A stretch of DNA of 64,000 bases from positions 1-64,000 of the forward strand of contig DATKMK010000045.1 in assembly GCA_035541895.1 (NCBI GenBank), given 5' to 3'. The notes below the pieces were generated by a model. The model saw nothing but the letters and a program-made list of their open reading frames with translations, searched no databases and was not told the origin of the DNA. Both the position numbers and the translations under genes were made by a program. How positions within the stretch are numbered: position 1 is the first letter of the stretch; each line of letters starts with the position of its first letter. This DNA comes from DATKMK01 sp035541895 (GTDB lineage: Bacteria > Desulfobacterota > Binatia > HRBIN30 > JACQVA1). Of the stretch, positions 7,466-16,977 are shown piece by piece.

Positions 7466-9154
7466 TTACACTTGCGTCGACCCTAACAGGTTTCCGCCCA
7501 GCCGCGGGTGCCCAACGCGCTTGTCGCCGGTCACGTTGATCAGCGAAGCCTTGCCGGACGTGAATGCCCGCTCGAGCGCCGGCTTGATGTCGTCCGGCTT
7601 GTCAGCGTGCTCACCGTGGCATCCCATGATCTTGAACATCTCGTCGTACCGAATGTTCTCGATCATGTTGAACGGATCGGTGCGTCCCTTGAGCAGCGGC
7701 ATTTGCTCGAAGTTCGGTCCCCACGAGCTGTTGTTCCACAGCACGGTGTGCACCGGCAGATCGTAGCGCAGCGCCGTCTCGATATCCCAACCGCCGATGC
7801 CGAGCCCGCCATCACCGGTCACGAGTACAACCTGTTTGCCAGGACGCGCGAGTTGGACGCCGATTGCCATGCCGACGCCGTGGCCGACCGGTGCCAGTGG
7901 TCCGGCATCGACCACTTGTCCGGCGAACCGTGCGCGGAACCATTGCGTCATCCAGCCGCTCAAGGTGAACGAGTCGATCACGACGGTCGCGTCCTTGTCC
8001 ATCACGGCGCACAGATCGCGTGCCAATCGATCGGGGTGAATCGGCGCCCGATCGCGGACCTTGCGCTCGCTCTCGTCGATGAGCTTCTCATAGTTCGCGC
8101 GCACGTCGGACACTTCCTTCACCCACGCCGAGTCGCGCTGGCGCGCAAAGTCGAGCTTCAAACGCTTCGCGGTTTCGATGAGCTGTCGCAACACCAACTT
8201 CGGATCGCCGACGATCGCGACCTCGGCCGGCACCTGCCAGCCGATGCGGCTCGGCACCGGATCGGCTTGAATGTAGGTCGCCTGGTCGTTCCACGTCGGC
8301 GGCTCGCCGAAGTGCTCGCCGCTCCAGAACCGAAAGCCGATCGCCAACACCACGTCGGCGCGGCCGGTGAACGGTTTCTTCCAGGCGCCGCGAACAGCGA
8401 GCGGGTGATCTTCCGGGATCGCCCCCTGCCCGGCTCGACGCGCATACGCCGGAATGCGCGTGAGTTCGACGAATTCGCGCAACTCGGCGGCGGCTTGGGA
8501 CCAGAAGATGCCGTCGCCGCATGCGATCAACGGCCGCTCGGCGCGCAGCAGCAGCTCCAGCGTACGCTCGATCTGCGCGGGATCGCCCTGGGAACGCATT
8601 GCATCAGGCTGGTAGACCTTCGCGCCTCGACGCTGCTTCGACTCGTCGTCGCCGTGGTACAGAATGTTGGTGGGAATCTCGATCAACGCCGGCCCTTGGG
8701 GCGGGCTCAGCGCCTCACGAAACGCCAGCCGCAAATCGAACTCGATCGTGCTCCAATCGAGCACGCGCTTGACGTACTTCGAGAAGCTGCGACAGACCTC
8801 CGAGCCATAGGCCTCCTGAAACGAGCCGAGATAGTCCTCGGTGGTCGGATGCTGACCGGCGATGCAAACGACCGCGCTGCCAGTTAGGCCGGCGACGCAC
8901 AAGCCGGTGACCGCGTTGGTCAAGCCGCACCCTGCCGTCACGCTGCACACGCCTGGCCGCGCGGTCGTGCGCGCATAAGCGTCGGCCGCGTACGCACACG
9001 CCTGTTCGTGGCGCATGTGGATCAGCTTGATGCCGTTGTCTCGCAGATTGGCGAGAATCGGGAACGTGTGGCCGCCATTGATCGCAAACAGATACTTGAC
9101 GCCCTGCTCCTTCAGAACTCGACCTACCAACGTACCGCCGTCGACAATTGCCAT
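7466..9154 (-). CDS. Thiamine pyrophosphate-dependent enzyme, acetolactate synthase/2-hydroxyacyl lyase type
   Basis: It has the three-domain TPP fold. The N-terminal PYR domain carries the activating Glu in HMRHEQACAYAADAY, a central domain follows, and the C-terminal PP domain has the TPP motif GDG...NN (GDGGLGIGGWDIETAL to VLWNNSSW). These enzymes split or join bonds next to a keto or acyl-CoA group. Exact substrate is unclear: no ALS small subunit or valine-pathway gene is adjacent, which argues against a biosynthetic acetolactate synthase. I chose the ATG at 9154 (562 residues) because GAGGAGT lies just upstream; an in-frame start at 9220 would add 22 unconserved residues. The dehydrogenase and FmdB genes lie upstream on the same strand. 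Confidence 0.8.
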   Translation of the reverse strand: MAIVDGGTLVGRVLKEQGVKYLFAINGGHTFPILANLRDNGIKLIHMRHEQACAYAADAYARTTARPGVCSVTAGCGLTNAVTGLCVAGLTGSAVVCIAGQHPTTEDYLGSFQEAYGSEVCRSFSKYVKRVLDWSTIEFDLRLAFREALSPPQGPALIEIPTNILYHGDDESKQRRGAKVYQPDAMRSQGDPAQIERTLELLLRAERPLIACGDGIFWSQAAAELREFVELTRIPAYARRAGQGAIPEDHPLAVRGAWKKPFTGRADVVLAIGFRFWSGEHFGEPPTWNDQATYIQADPVPSRIGWQVPAEVAIVGDPKLVLRQLIETAKRLKLDFARQRDSAWVKEVSDVRANYEKLIDESERKVRDRAPIHPDRLARDLCAVMDKDATVVIDSFTLSGWMTQWFRARFAGQVVDAGPLAPVGHGVGMAIGVQLARPGKQVVLVTGDGGLGIGGWDIETALRYDLPVHTVLWNNSSWGPNFEQMPLLKGRTDPFNMIENIRYDEMFKIMGCHGEHADKPDDIKPALERAFTSGKASLINVTGDKRVGHPRLGGNLLGSTQV

Positions 9155-9272
9155 CGTGGTTTCACTCCTCGTTTGCCGGGATTCCCCGTACAGCGACTTG
9201 CCCCAATCCATGTCTGGCATCGGCCGATCATGCTGCGATCAGCGGCGCATGACAAGTACGCTGGGTGGCGCA

Positions 9273-10307
9273 TCACGATCCGGGGGGCACGTCGATCGTC
9301 ACTTTGATCGCGCCCGACCTCTTGTCGGCGGCCGCTGCGAACGCTTCTGCGATGCGATTGAGCGGGAAGCGGTGAGTAATGAGTTGACGCACCGACTGCG
9401 TCTGCGTCGCCAGCAAATCGAGCGCGGCGTCGAAGTCGGCCCGATGTCCGGCGCGGCTGTACGTCAACGAGCCGACGATCCGCACCTCTTTCATCATCAC
9501 CAGCAAGGCATTCAACGAGACCGGCGCCGTGAACACGCCCAGCACCGCGATCGCACCGCCGGGGCGAACGAGATGCACGGCATCGTTGAGCGTGTCGGCC
9601 GCACCGCCGACTGTCTCGATGACGGCATCGATGGGATGGGCGCCGGCGTACTCGCTCAACTCGACCGTGCCGTCGTCGGTCGCGGCAAAGGCGCGTGCGC
9701 CTAGCGCTTCGGCCCTCGTACGTTGATGCGGATGGCGCGCGGTGATCAGGACTTCAGCGGCTCCGGCTGCACGCGCCGCGACCACCGACAAGAGACCAAT
9801 GGTGCCGGCGCCGAGCACCGCCACGCGGTCGCCAAGTCGCACCTTGGCGAGTCGTACGGCGTGCACACACACCGCCAGCGGTTCGGTCATCGCCGCCGTC
9901 GCCCAATCGAGCCGGGCCGGCAGCGCGAACAGCGTGCTCGCCGGTGTGCGCACATACTCCGCGAAGCCGCCGTCGATCATGGTGCCAAGGATGCGGAGGC
10001 GGCGGCAAAGCTGCCGATTCCCGGTGCGACAGGCGTGACAGTCGCCGCACACCACGAGCGGCTCGATAGCGACTCGATCACCCGCCTTGACGCCGGTCAC
10101 GCCCGCACCAACCTCCGCTACCTCACCGCTGATTTCGTGTCCCGGGCACACCGACGGCGGCGGCCAGCCGCCACTGTACCAGTGCAGATCACTGCCGCAG
10201 ACGCCGCAGTTGCGAATTCTGACGATCACGTCACCCGCGCCCGGAGTCGGGCGGGCGACGTCGCGCAGGTCAATCGAGCGAGGCGCGCTGCTGTACGCAG
10301 CCTTCAT
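9273..10307 (-). CDS. Zinc-dependent alcohol/polyol dehydrogenase (MDR family)
   Basis: A 344-residue medium-chain dehydrogenase. The catalytic zinc site is seen in CGVCGSDLHWY and the GHE motif (CPGHEISGEVAEVGAGV). The structural zinc site is CGDCHACRTGNRQLC. The NAD(P)-binding turn is GAGTIGLL. It resembles threonine or sorbitol dehydrogenases and oxidises a secondary alcohol whose identity cannot be told. An upstream in-frame extension to 10439 would overlap the FmdB gene and is low-complexity, so I start at the ATG at 10307. It lies 25 bp after fmdB and 118 bp before the TPP enzyme, suggesting one transcript. Confidence 0.87.
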   Translation of the reverse strand: MKAAYSSAPRSIDLRDVARPTPGAGDVIVRIRNCGVCGSDLHWYSGGWPPPSVCPGHEISGEVAEVGAGVTGVKAGDRVAIEPLVVCGDCHACRTGNRQLCRRLRILGTMIDGGFAEYVRTPASTLFALPARLDWATAAMTEPLAVCVHAVRLAKVRLGDRVAVLGAGTIGLLSVVAARAAGAAEVLITARHPHQRTRAEALGARAFAATDDGTVELSEYAGAHPIDAVIETVGGAADTLNDAVHLVRPGGAIAVLGVFTAPVSLNALLVMMKEVRIVGSLTYSRAGHRADFDAALDLLATQTQSVRQLITHRFPLNRIAEAFAAAADKRSGAIKVTIDVPPGS

Positions 10308-10332
10308 GCGCCGGAAGGATTCGCTCGGGAAG

Positions 10333-10566
10333 TCAGCGGCAGCCGCAGCCACCACCGCAGCAGGCGCCGCCGGTGAATCCGCCGGCGTCGGCGCTTGGGC
10401 TGACGGCTTGACCGCCCCCGTTGCCGCTGCGTGATGCACAGACGGACAACTGGCGTTCGACCTGGGTGCCCGAACAAATCGGACAGCACACTGCCGTCGT
10501 GCTCGACATCACCAGTTCCTCGAACGGCCGGTCGCAGTCGCTGCAGTGATATTCGTAGATCGGCAT
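10333..10566 (-). CDS. FmdB-family zinc ribbon protein
   Basis: A 77-residue protein that starts MPIYEYHCSDCDRPFEELV and has a second CPIC pair, the standard FmdB/CxxC zinc ribbon. The tail is rich in Gly and Cys (CCGGGCGCR). The family is named after a putative regulator of formamidase genes, but most members have no proven role. It heads the dehydrogenase/TPP-enzyme gene group. Confidence 0.85.
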   Translation of the reverse strand: MPIYEYHCSDCDRPFEELVMSSTTAVCCPICSGTQVERQLSVCASRSGNGGGQAVSPSADAGGFTGGACCGGGCGCR

Positions 10567-10601
10567 GGCGACACAGAATCAAGACTGACCACGCGAGTCA
10601 A

Positions 10602-11762
10602 CTAGGGCGCGATCGCCTGCACCGCTTTCGGCATCGTTTTCGCGATTCGCACGATGGGGATCCCGGTTTGCGTGTTGAGGTGCATCTCGTGCATGCACCG
10701 TGGGAGATCTTCGAAGGCGTAGACTTCTTTGTGCACGGTGGGCTTGAAGACCGAGCCGTACAGAGCCGTGCACGCGTTGGCGCCTTCCACGGTGTCGTAA
10801 TGGGTGTGATCGAGCGTGATTTGCCGCACCGAGAGTCCGGCGGAATCGTAACTGATGCGTTTGTCGAGCTGCCAGCCCGCGCTGACGTTGACGCCTTCGC
10901 GCGCAAGCGCGGCCACGCCGGCGGCGAACACCGGACCGCGCAACATGTCGCAGACGATGTGCATACCCTCGCCGCCGCTCAGTTGCTTGACCTCCTTGTT
11001 GAACGCCTTGACGTCGTCCGCGGCGGCAAACCGATTGAATTTCTTTTGATCGATCGGCGTGATGCCCAACTGTGCCAGGTGCGCGCGGCGCTCGGGGCTG
11101 CCGGAACAGAAGAACGCGCGATGCCCGTCGGCATGCGCCAGCATGAGGAACAGCTCGGAGACGCCGCCACCGAAGCCGAGGACGTTCATGCGCGCGAGCT
11201 TCTCCCGCGATACCTTGGCGCGGAAGATATCGGTGCCACGACGCCACAAATGGTAGGCGGTTGGCGCGCGCAGCGGCAGCGCGGCGATCTCCCAGAGATT
11301 GAGGCCGCATTTCAGCGGTGCGGGAATGAGCTGCCAGTCGGCGACGACGGCCTCTTCCCCGTACCAGCCGATCGACTCCGGCTGGTCGTACGCCCAGATC
11401 CGCAACGGGTAGCCGTAGATATCGGGCTCGCCGTTGCAGTGTGTGATGACGATGTCGCCGATTTCGAAGCGGGTCACGCCGCCACCAACGGCGATGACTT
11501 CGCCCAGCGCCGAGTTGCCGGGATAGATTTTGCCGCCGCGCAACTCGGCGATGTTCACCGTATCCGCCAATGCCGCATGATCCACGTTGTGCTCGGCCGA
11601 CACGGCCAGGATGCGGAGATGCACGTCGTGCGGACCGATGTCGCGCAACTGCAGCTCGTCCAAGCGAATGACACGCGCAATGTCGAACTTCGACAGATCG
11701 TTGTTGACGCGCCGGCGCTCCTCAGCGATGGCCTCGGCGGTGATCGCATACGCTCTTGGCAT
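10602..11762 (-). CDS. MDR-superfamily reductase resembling crotonyl-CoA carboxylase/reductase
   Basis: It has 386 residues of medium-chain dehydrogenase fold. The part around GDIVITHCNGEPDIYG, the IWAYDQPESIGWYGEEAVV stretch and the APTAYHLWRR helix look like the Ccr subfamily rather than zinc alcohol dehydrogenases. The usual catalytic Cys and GHE zinc ligands are absent. The nucleotide-binding loop is GFGGGVSELF. It is likely a zinc-free NAD(P)H-dependent reductase acting on an enoyl or similar substrate. Start at ATG 11762 has GAGGAGT just upstream. The fmdB gene starts 35 bp downstream, so it may head the whole group 11762-7466. Confidence 0.7.
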   Translation of the reverse strand: MPRAYAITAEAIAEERRRVNNDLSKFDIARVIRLDELQLRDIGPHDVHLRILAVSAEHNVDHAALADTVNIAELRGGKIYPGNSALGEVIAVGGGVTRFEIGDIVITHCNGEPDIYGYPLRIWAYDQPESIGWYGEEAVVADWQLIPAPLKCGLNLWEIAALPLRAPTAYHLWRRGTDIFRAKVSREKLARMNVLGFGGGVSELFLMLAHADGHRAFFCSGSPERRAHLAQLGITPIDQKKFNRFAAADDVKAFNKEVKQLSGGEGMHIVCDMLRGPVFAAGVAALAREGVNVSAGWQLDKRISYDSAGLSVRQITLDHTHYDTVEGANACTALYGSVFKPTVHKEVYAFEDLPRCMHEMHLNTQTGIPIVRIAKTMPKAVQAIAP

Positions 11763-11873
11763 GAGACTCCTCTGCTTTCTCAAGCGGTGCGCGCCGGATA
11801 ATACAGGCCACCGGTCTTGTCAATTTCCCCCGCGGCACCTGACAGGGGCGCGCGGGCGCGGTACAAGCCGCCC

Positions 11874-13862
11874 ATGGCCGAGGCCCCCCTGCTGCGCGAC
11901 CTCGTTGTCTTGTTTGCCACGGCGATTCCGATCGTATTCATTTTTCACCGACTCAATGTGCCGTCAATCGTCGGCTTCTTGATCGCGGGCGTACTAATCG
12001 GCCCGAACGGTCTTGGCCTGATCAAGGGGGCAGATGACGTCGAACGGCTGGCCGAGTTGGGGGTCGTCCTGCTGCTGTTCGTCGTCGGCCTCGAGCTGTC
12101 GCTGGAACAGCTCACCCAGCTCGGCCGCACCGTGGTGACAGCCGCTGCGCTGCAAGTGCTGCTCACTGCGGCGCTGACCACCGCCCTGATGAGCGCCGCC
12201 GGCTTGCCAACGGCGCAAGCAATCTTCATCGGATTTGTGGTGGTGCATTCGAGCACGGCCGTGGCCCTCAAGCTGCTCGCCGACCGCGGTGAAATCGACA
12301 GCGCTCACGGCCGGCTCACCGCCGGCATCGCGGTGATCCAGGACCTCTGCGTCGTGCCGATGATGTTGCTGGTTCCGGTGTTGGCGCACCCGAGTGCCGC
12401 CTCACCGCTGGCGATCACGCTGACGATCGCCAAAGCCGCGGTGCTGGTCGCAGTGATCATCGTCGCCGCCCGCATGCTGCTGCCTCGCCTGTTGGAACTG
12501 ATCGTGCGGCTGCGCATCCGCGAGCTCCTCACCGGCGCGGTGGTGCTCTTCTGTCTCGGCACCGCTTGGCTCACGGCGCAGTTCGGCTTGTCGTTGGCGT
12601 TCGGAGCGCTGGTTGCGGGGCTGGTGATCTCGGAGTCGGAATACAGCCATCAAGCCGTCGCCGAGATCCTGCCGTTCCGGGATACGTTCAACAGCATTTT
12701 CTTCACCTCGGTCGGCATGCTGCTGCACCTCGACGTCGTGGTGCAGCACGCTGCAGCGTTGCTCGGTTTGACGGTCGCCGCAATCCTCCTGAAGGGCGTC
12801 CTGATCGGCACGGTGATCGGCGCGCTGACCGGGTCCGCCCGCCTCGCCGCGCTTGTCGCCGCGGCGCTTTGTCAAATCGGCGAGCTGGCGTTCGTCCTGG
12901 CGCGGCTCGCCACGTCGTCGCCGCTGCTGAGTTCGTTGCACTATGACCTGTTTCTGGCGGTGAGCGTGGTGAGCATGGCGGCCACGCCGTTTCTCTTGCA
13001 CGCCGCACCGTCAATCGCGCACCTGCTGCAACGGACGCGCGGTCAACGACCCGAGCCGCTACGCCCCAAAGATGAACTGCACGGGCACGTGGTCATCATC
13101 GGCTACGGCCTCAACGGGCGGAATCTCGCCCGCGTGCTGCGCGAGACCGGACTCAGGTACCGGATACTCGAACTCAATCCCGACGTCGTCGCCGGTGCAC
13201 GGCGAGATCAAGAGCCGATCATCTTCGGCGATGCGACCCGTGCCGACCTACTGCACCGTGTGCACATCGAGCACGCCCACGTCGTGGTCGTCGCGATCTC
13301 TGATGCGGCCGCCACGCGCCGCATCGTCGCGGTGATCCGCCAACTCAATCCGCACGCCACCGTGATTGTGCGCACGCGTTACGTTGCGGAGATCGATACG
13401 CTTTATCGCCTGGGAGCGACCGAAGTCATTCCCGAGGAATTCGAGACCTCGGTGGAAATCTTCGCGCGCGTGTTGCGCCGGTTGCGCATCCCGCGCAACG
13501 TGATCAACGTGCAGATCGACCTCATCCGCGGCGAGCGTTACGGCATGTTGCGCGGGCTGACTTTGCCGCGCCAAAGCATGCACGACATTCAGCACCTCCT
13601 GGCTGCGACGCTGACGGAGACCTACCTCGTCGATCCGAGCAGCGTGGCGGCGGGCCGAACGATCGCCGATCTCGGATTGCGCCGCGCCACCGGCGTCACC
13701 ATCATCGCCACGGTGCGCGGCGGCACGCCGGTGACCAACCCCGGCCCGGAGCATCGCATTGAAGCCGGCGACACACTCGTCTTGCTGGGCAACCACAACG
13801 AATTGGATCGCGCAATGGCACGGCTCGAACCGAAGCGGGCAGCGGGGGAGGACTCGCCGTGA
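11874..13862 (+). CDS. KefB-type cation:proton antiporter with TrkA-N and TrkA-C domains
   Basis: An integral membrane antiporter (CPA2 family) of 662 residues that exchanges potassium or sodium for protons. The first 385 residues form about 12 membrane helices with a Na/H-exchanger core. A TrkA-N Rossmann domain follows (HVVIIGYGLNGRNLARVL), which senses NAD(H) or nucleotides. A TrkA-C domain closes the protein (VDPSSVAAGRTIADLGLR...). I start at the ATG at 11874; the TTG at 11817 would add an unlikely N-terminus. The stop overlaps the GTG start of the next gene by 4 bp, so the two are translationally coupled. Confidence 0.9.
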   Translation: MAEAPLLRDLVVLFATAIPIVFIFHRLNVPSIVGFLIAGVLIGPNGLGLIKGADDVERLAELGVVLLLFVVGLELSLEQLTQLGRTVVTAAALQVLLTAALTTALMSAAGLPTAQAIFIGFVVVHSSTAVALKLLADRGEIDSAHGRLTAGIAVIQDLCVVPMMLLVPVLAHPSAASPLAITLTIAKAAVLVAVIIVAARMLLPRLLELIVRLRIRELLTGAVVLFCLGTAWLTAQFGLSLAFGALVAGLVISESEYSHQAVAEILPFRDTFNSIFFTSVGMLLHLDVVVQHAAALLGLTVAAILLKGVLIGTVIGALTGSARLAALVAAALCQIGELAFVLARLATSSPLLSSLHYDLFLAVSVVSMAATPFLLHAAPSIAHLLQRTRGQRPEPLRPKDELHGHVVIIGYGLNGRNLARVLRETGLRYRILELNPDVVAGARRDQEPIIFGDATRADLLHRVHIEHAHVVVVAISDAAATRRIVAVIRQLNPHATVIVRTRYVAEIDTLYRLGATEVIPEEFETSVEIFARVLRRLRIPRNVINVQIDLIRGERYGMLRGLTLPRQSMHDIQHLLAATLTETYLVDPSSVAAGRTIADLGLRRATGVTIIATVRGGTPVTNPGPEHRIEAGDTLVLLGNHNELDRAMARLEPKRAAGEDSP

Positions 13863-14170
13863 TCGGCGCGCTCCTCGCCTCGCTGCTCGGCCTGGTCGCG
13901 TTGGCCGCCGCCGTCATCCTCGGTTGGCGCCGCCTGCGGACCTGGCGGCGTGAAACGACGCGCCGGGGACAAAGCGAAGCGTCCGCGATCAGCGTCACGG
14001 ATTACGGCGAGATCGACGCGGTGGTTCTGCACGAACGCTGTCGCTGCGGCGGCCGCTTTAGCGTCCGCGGCGAAGGCTCGCGTGGTTTTGTGCGCATCGT
14101 ACACCTCGAATGTCATCTGTGCGGACGTGAACGCAAGGTCTACTTCGACGTCCGCGGCGTGCGGCACTAG
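13859..14170 (+). CDS. Small membrane-anchored protein with zinc-ribbon-like cysteines
   Basis: A 103-residue protein of unknown function. One N-terminal helix (residues 2-22) is followed by an Arg-rich stretch and a soluble part with four cysteines in CRCGG and CHLCG, which could bind zinc. The GTG start overlaps the antiporter stop (GTGA), so it may be an accessory or regulatory partner of that transporter. This is inferred from the overlap alone. Confidence 0.7.
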   Translation: MIGALLASLLGLVALAAAVILGWRRLRTWRRETTRRGQSEASAISVTDYGEIDAVVLHERCRCGGRFSVRGEGSRGFVRIVHLECHLCGRERKVYFDVRGVRH

Positions 14171-14234
14171 AGCTCCCCTTACATCGCCCCGCTTGACCGC
14201 TTCGAGCCGCTCGCAGTAGCCTTATGCTACCCAT

Positions 14235-16136
14235 ATGGTTGCGTGGCACGCTCTGCGGGCAGCCGGTTCGAGTTATTGCCGGCATTATCGCGCCGCGCTG
14301 CGACAGCCGTTCGTGCTCGTCCTCGGGCAGTTGTCGGCGTTCTTTGCGATCAGCCTCTACGTCAAGTTCATCGAAATGCGGCTGACGCCCGACTACGACA
14401 ACGTCAGCGTCGGCAGCGGCCAGTTTGGGTGGCACTACTTGCTGTTCAGCCACCAGGAAATCCTGCTGTTCGGTTTGTTGATCGCCGGCGCCGCCACGAC
14501 GCGCCGCTACGCGCCGCGCTTGCGCCAACTCTGGCTCGCTGGCGCGTGGACCCTTGGCTTCGTCGCGTTGCCGTTTTTGTCGCTGGTCGAGGTCTTGGGC
14601 TTGGGACACTTCGCGATGTTTCTCACGCCGCTCGGTCCCGAGGAGGTTCGGCTCATCGGGTGGAGCCGTCATTTGATATCAAGCGGCAATATCCTCCGAC
14701 TGCCGGCGATTGCGTGCGGCATCGTGCTGATCACTGTCGGCTACTACGGGCTGCCGCCGGCGTTGTGGCTGGATCGCCGACGCTTGGCCTCGCTCGCACA
14801 GCCCGCATCGCTCGCGCTGTTCTTGAGCGTTGCCGCCTTCACCGCATTGATACCAAAGCCGCACGTTGCGGACGCACTCTTGATTCCCCATCCAATCGTC
14901 TGGCTGGTATCGGGCGCGCGTCCGCAACAAATCTGGGAGCACGATCGGTCCACCGAGGTCGTGCCGGGGTGCCGAAGCGCCCGGCATCACCTGGAGCCGA
15001 CCGAGCGTCCCCGCAACATCGTGATCGTCCTGCTCGAATCGACCCGCGCCGCCAGCGTGGCGCTCTACAATCCGAGCGCGTCGGCGGGTCGCTCCCTCCT
15101 TGCGCTCAGAGACGAAACCGTGGTGTTCGATCAACTCTACGCCCCGGTGCCGACATCGGCGCACGCCTTGTTCTCGATTCTGTACGGCGTCTATCCGTAC
15201 CTCGGCCCATTTTGGATGGGCAGCGATCGATCGGTGGTCGCGGACTCGATGGCGCAGATGTTCGGGCGCGCCGGCTACGCCACGCATCTGTACGTCACCG
15301 CTGATCTCAACTTCGACGACATGCGCAGTTTCGCAACGCGCGGCTTCGAACGCGTCCGCGATCCCAACGACTGGCCCGGCCAAGAGCGGTATCAACTGCT
15401 CGAATGGGGCCGCGACGACCGATTGCTGTTCGAGGAAATCAAGCGCACCTTGGTCGAAGGCGATTCACGGCCGCGGTTTCTGCTGGCGTTTACCAGCAAC
15501 ACCCATCACCCCTATCCGTTGACGGAGTTGCTGAACGAGTCCGCCAAGACACCGCAGGAGGCGTACGAGCGCCTGGTCGCGTTCGAACTGGACCTGGTCG
15601 TCGACCTCTACCAGTGGATGAAGCAACACGGCGTCGCGGACAACACGCTGCTCCTCGTTCTCGGGGACCACGGCGAAGCGTTCGGAGAACATCCCGGCAA
15701 CTTCGGACATGCGGCGTTCATCTACGAAGAGAACGTCCATATTCCGGGCTTCATTCTCCATCCCCGGCGGCTCGGCTTGCCGCAACATATTGCCCAACTC
15801 GGTTCGCAGGTCGACCTGCGCGCGACGATCACGGACATTCTCGGCATGAACAACCCCGAGCCGACCGACGGCATGTCGCTCCTGCGCAGCGATCCCCACC
15901 GGCTCATCGCGCACTTCACCGAAAACGGCGTGTCCTACTTCGGCGTGCGCGATCAGCGCTTCAGTTACATCTACACGCCTCACGCCGGCGTCGATCAGCT
16001 ATTTGATCGGCGCCGCGACGCTGGCGAGACGACCAACCTCAGCGATCGCTTCCCGACCGTCACCGCGCGCTATCGCACGCATTTGCAACGCTGGGAGGCG
16101 CGGCATCAGCTCTCGCTCGCACGCGTGCTCCGATAG
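14235..16136 (+). CDS. LTA synthase-like membrane phosphotransferase (sulfatase fold)
   Basis: A 633-residue protein with about five to six N-terminal membrane helices (to about residue 220) and a C-terminal alkaline-phosphatase/sulfatase-fold domain. Expected metal ligands are E268 (LLESTRAAS) and D478-H479 (GDHGEAFGEH). At the nucleophile position it has Thr307 (VPTSAHALFSILYG) and not the CxPxR Cys or Ser of true sulfatases. This points to a phospho-group transferase such as LtaS, OpgB or EptA types that modify envelope glycans or lipids. The substrate is unknown. A start at the ATG at 14235 gives a full membrane region. Confidence 0.8.
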   Translation: MVAWHALRAAGSSYCRHYRAALRQPFVLVLGQLSAFFAISLYVKFIEMRLTPDYDNVSVGSGQFGWHYLLFSHQEILLFGLLIAGAATTRRYAPRLRQLWLAGAWTLGFVALPFLSLVEVLGLGHFAMFLTPLGPEEVRLIGWSRHLISSGNILRLPAIACGIVLITVGYYGLPPALWLDRRRLASLAQPASLALFLSVAAFTALIPKPHVADALLIPHPIVWLVSGARPQQIWEHDRSTEVVPGCRSARHHLEPTERPRNIVIVLLESTRAASVALYNPSASAGRSLLALRDETVVFDQLYAPVPTSAHALFSILYGVYPYLGPFWMGSDRSVVADSMAQMFGRAGYATHLYVTADLNFDDMRSFATRGFERVRDPNDWPGQERYQLLEWGRDDRLLFEEIKRTLVEGDSRPRFLLAFTSNTHHPYPLTELLNESAKTPQEAYERLVAFELDLVVDLYQWMKQHGVADNTLLLVLGDHGEAFGEHPGNFGHAAFIYEENVHIPGFILHPRRLGLPQHIAQLGSQVDLRATITDILGMNNPEPTDGMSLLRSDPHRLIAHFTENGVSYFGVRDQRFSYIYTPHAGVDQLFDRRRDAGETTNLSDRFPTVTARYRTHLQRWEARHQLSLARVLR

Positions 16137-16241
16137 TGCGACAGTGACGGAACGCTGCGCGCACGTCATCCATCCCGGGGGGCGACGCATGCGTCACCTC
16201 TCACGATACGGCGTCGAACCTGGATCGCGAAGTGTTACCCG

Positions 16242-16967
16242 TCATCGCAGGTGCTGCCGGAGGAATGCGATCGATCGCGGCCACGCATCGGCGGCCGCCT
16301 CGGGGCGAAAGGCGTCGCCGCGCGTGTCGTTGAAAAACGCGTGACCGGCGCCGGCGTACACTTTGATCTCGAAAACTTTGTGCTCGCGCGCCAGAGTCTC
16401 GCGCAACTCTTCGACGTCGGTCTGCGGAATCAACGCATCGTCTGCCCCGAACAAGCCGAGATACGGGCATCCGAGGCGGGGCGCGAGTTGCAGCGGGCTC
16501 GCGGGTTTCACGTCGTCGTTCTCCGCGTATCGCAACATGCCGTACCAACTCACGCACGCCTTCAATTTGGCAACCGTGCACGCGGCCATCAGCGCGTATT
16601 GTCCGCCCATACAAAAGCCGGTGACCCCAATCGCGTCGGCTCGCACGTCGGCGCGGGCGGCTAAGAACTCAGCGGTGCCGGCGATGTCGTCGAGGACGCG
16701 GCGATCAGGCAGTTGGCGGATCCACCGAAACACCGACGGCATGTCGGGCAGCTCCGGGGCGCCCTCGCGGCTGTAGAGATCAAGTGCAAATCCGAAAAAG
16801 CCGGCGTCCGCCAGTCGGCGCGTCACATCGCGGTAGTGCTCGTACACGCCGCGAACGTCCGGAATCAGAATGACGGCGTTAAACGGCCCGCCGCTCGCCG
16901 GCCACGCGGCGTAGCCGCGAAGCTGGTCGCCGCCGCGCTCAAAGGTTAGTTCGGCTGTGTTCGCCAT
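16242..16967 (-). CDS. Dienelactone hydrolase family protein
   Basis: A 241-residue cytoplasmic alpha/beta hydrolase. The nucleophile elbow GFCMGG supplies the Cys nucleophile typical of dienelactone hydrolases, and the His of the triad lies in GAGHAFFND. Family members open lactone rings in aromatic degradation, but many act on other esters. The start is the ATG at 16967, preceded by GAGGT; the upstream extension to 17063 overlaps the MFS gene. It lies 10 bp downstream of that transporter, so the two are probably one operon. Confidence 0.88.
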   Translation of the reverse strand: MANTAELTFERGGDQLRGYAAWPASGGPFNAVILIPDVRGVYEHYRDVTRRLADAGFFGFALDLYSREGAPELPDMPSVFRWIRQLPDRRVLDDIAGTAEFLAARADVRADAIGVTGFCMGGQYALMAACTVAKLKACVSWYGMLRYAENDDVKPASPLQLAPRLGCPYLGLFGADDALIPQTDVEELRETLAREHKVFEIKVYAGAGHAFFNDTRGDAFRPEAAADAWPRSIAFLRQHLR

Positions 16968-16977
16968 CGTCGTGACC

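Noticed and set aside
7508..8887. 459-codon plus-strand open frame over the TPP enzyme gene
   Set aside because: Antisense shadow with no recognisable motif; the minus strand has the TPP motifs.
16184..16195. 12-bp palindrome GACGCATGCGTC between convergent genes
   Set aside because: It is short, has no loop or T-tract and is expected by chance at this GC content.
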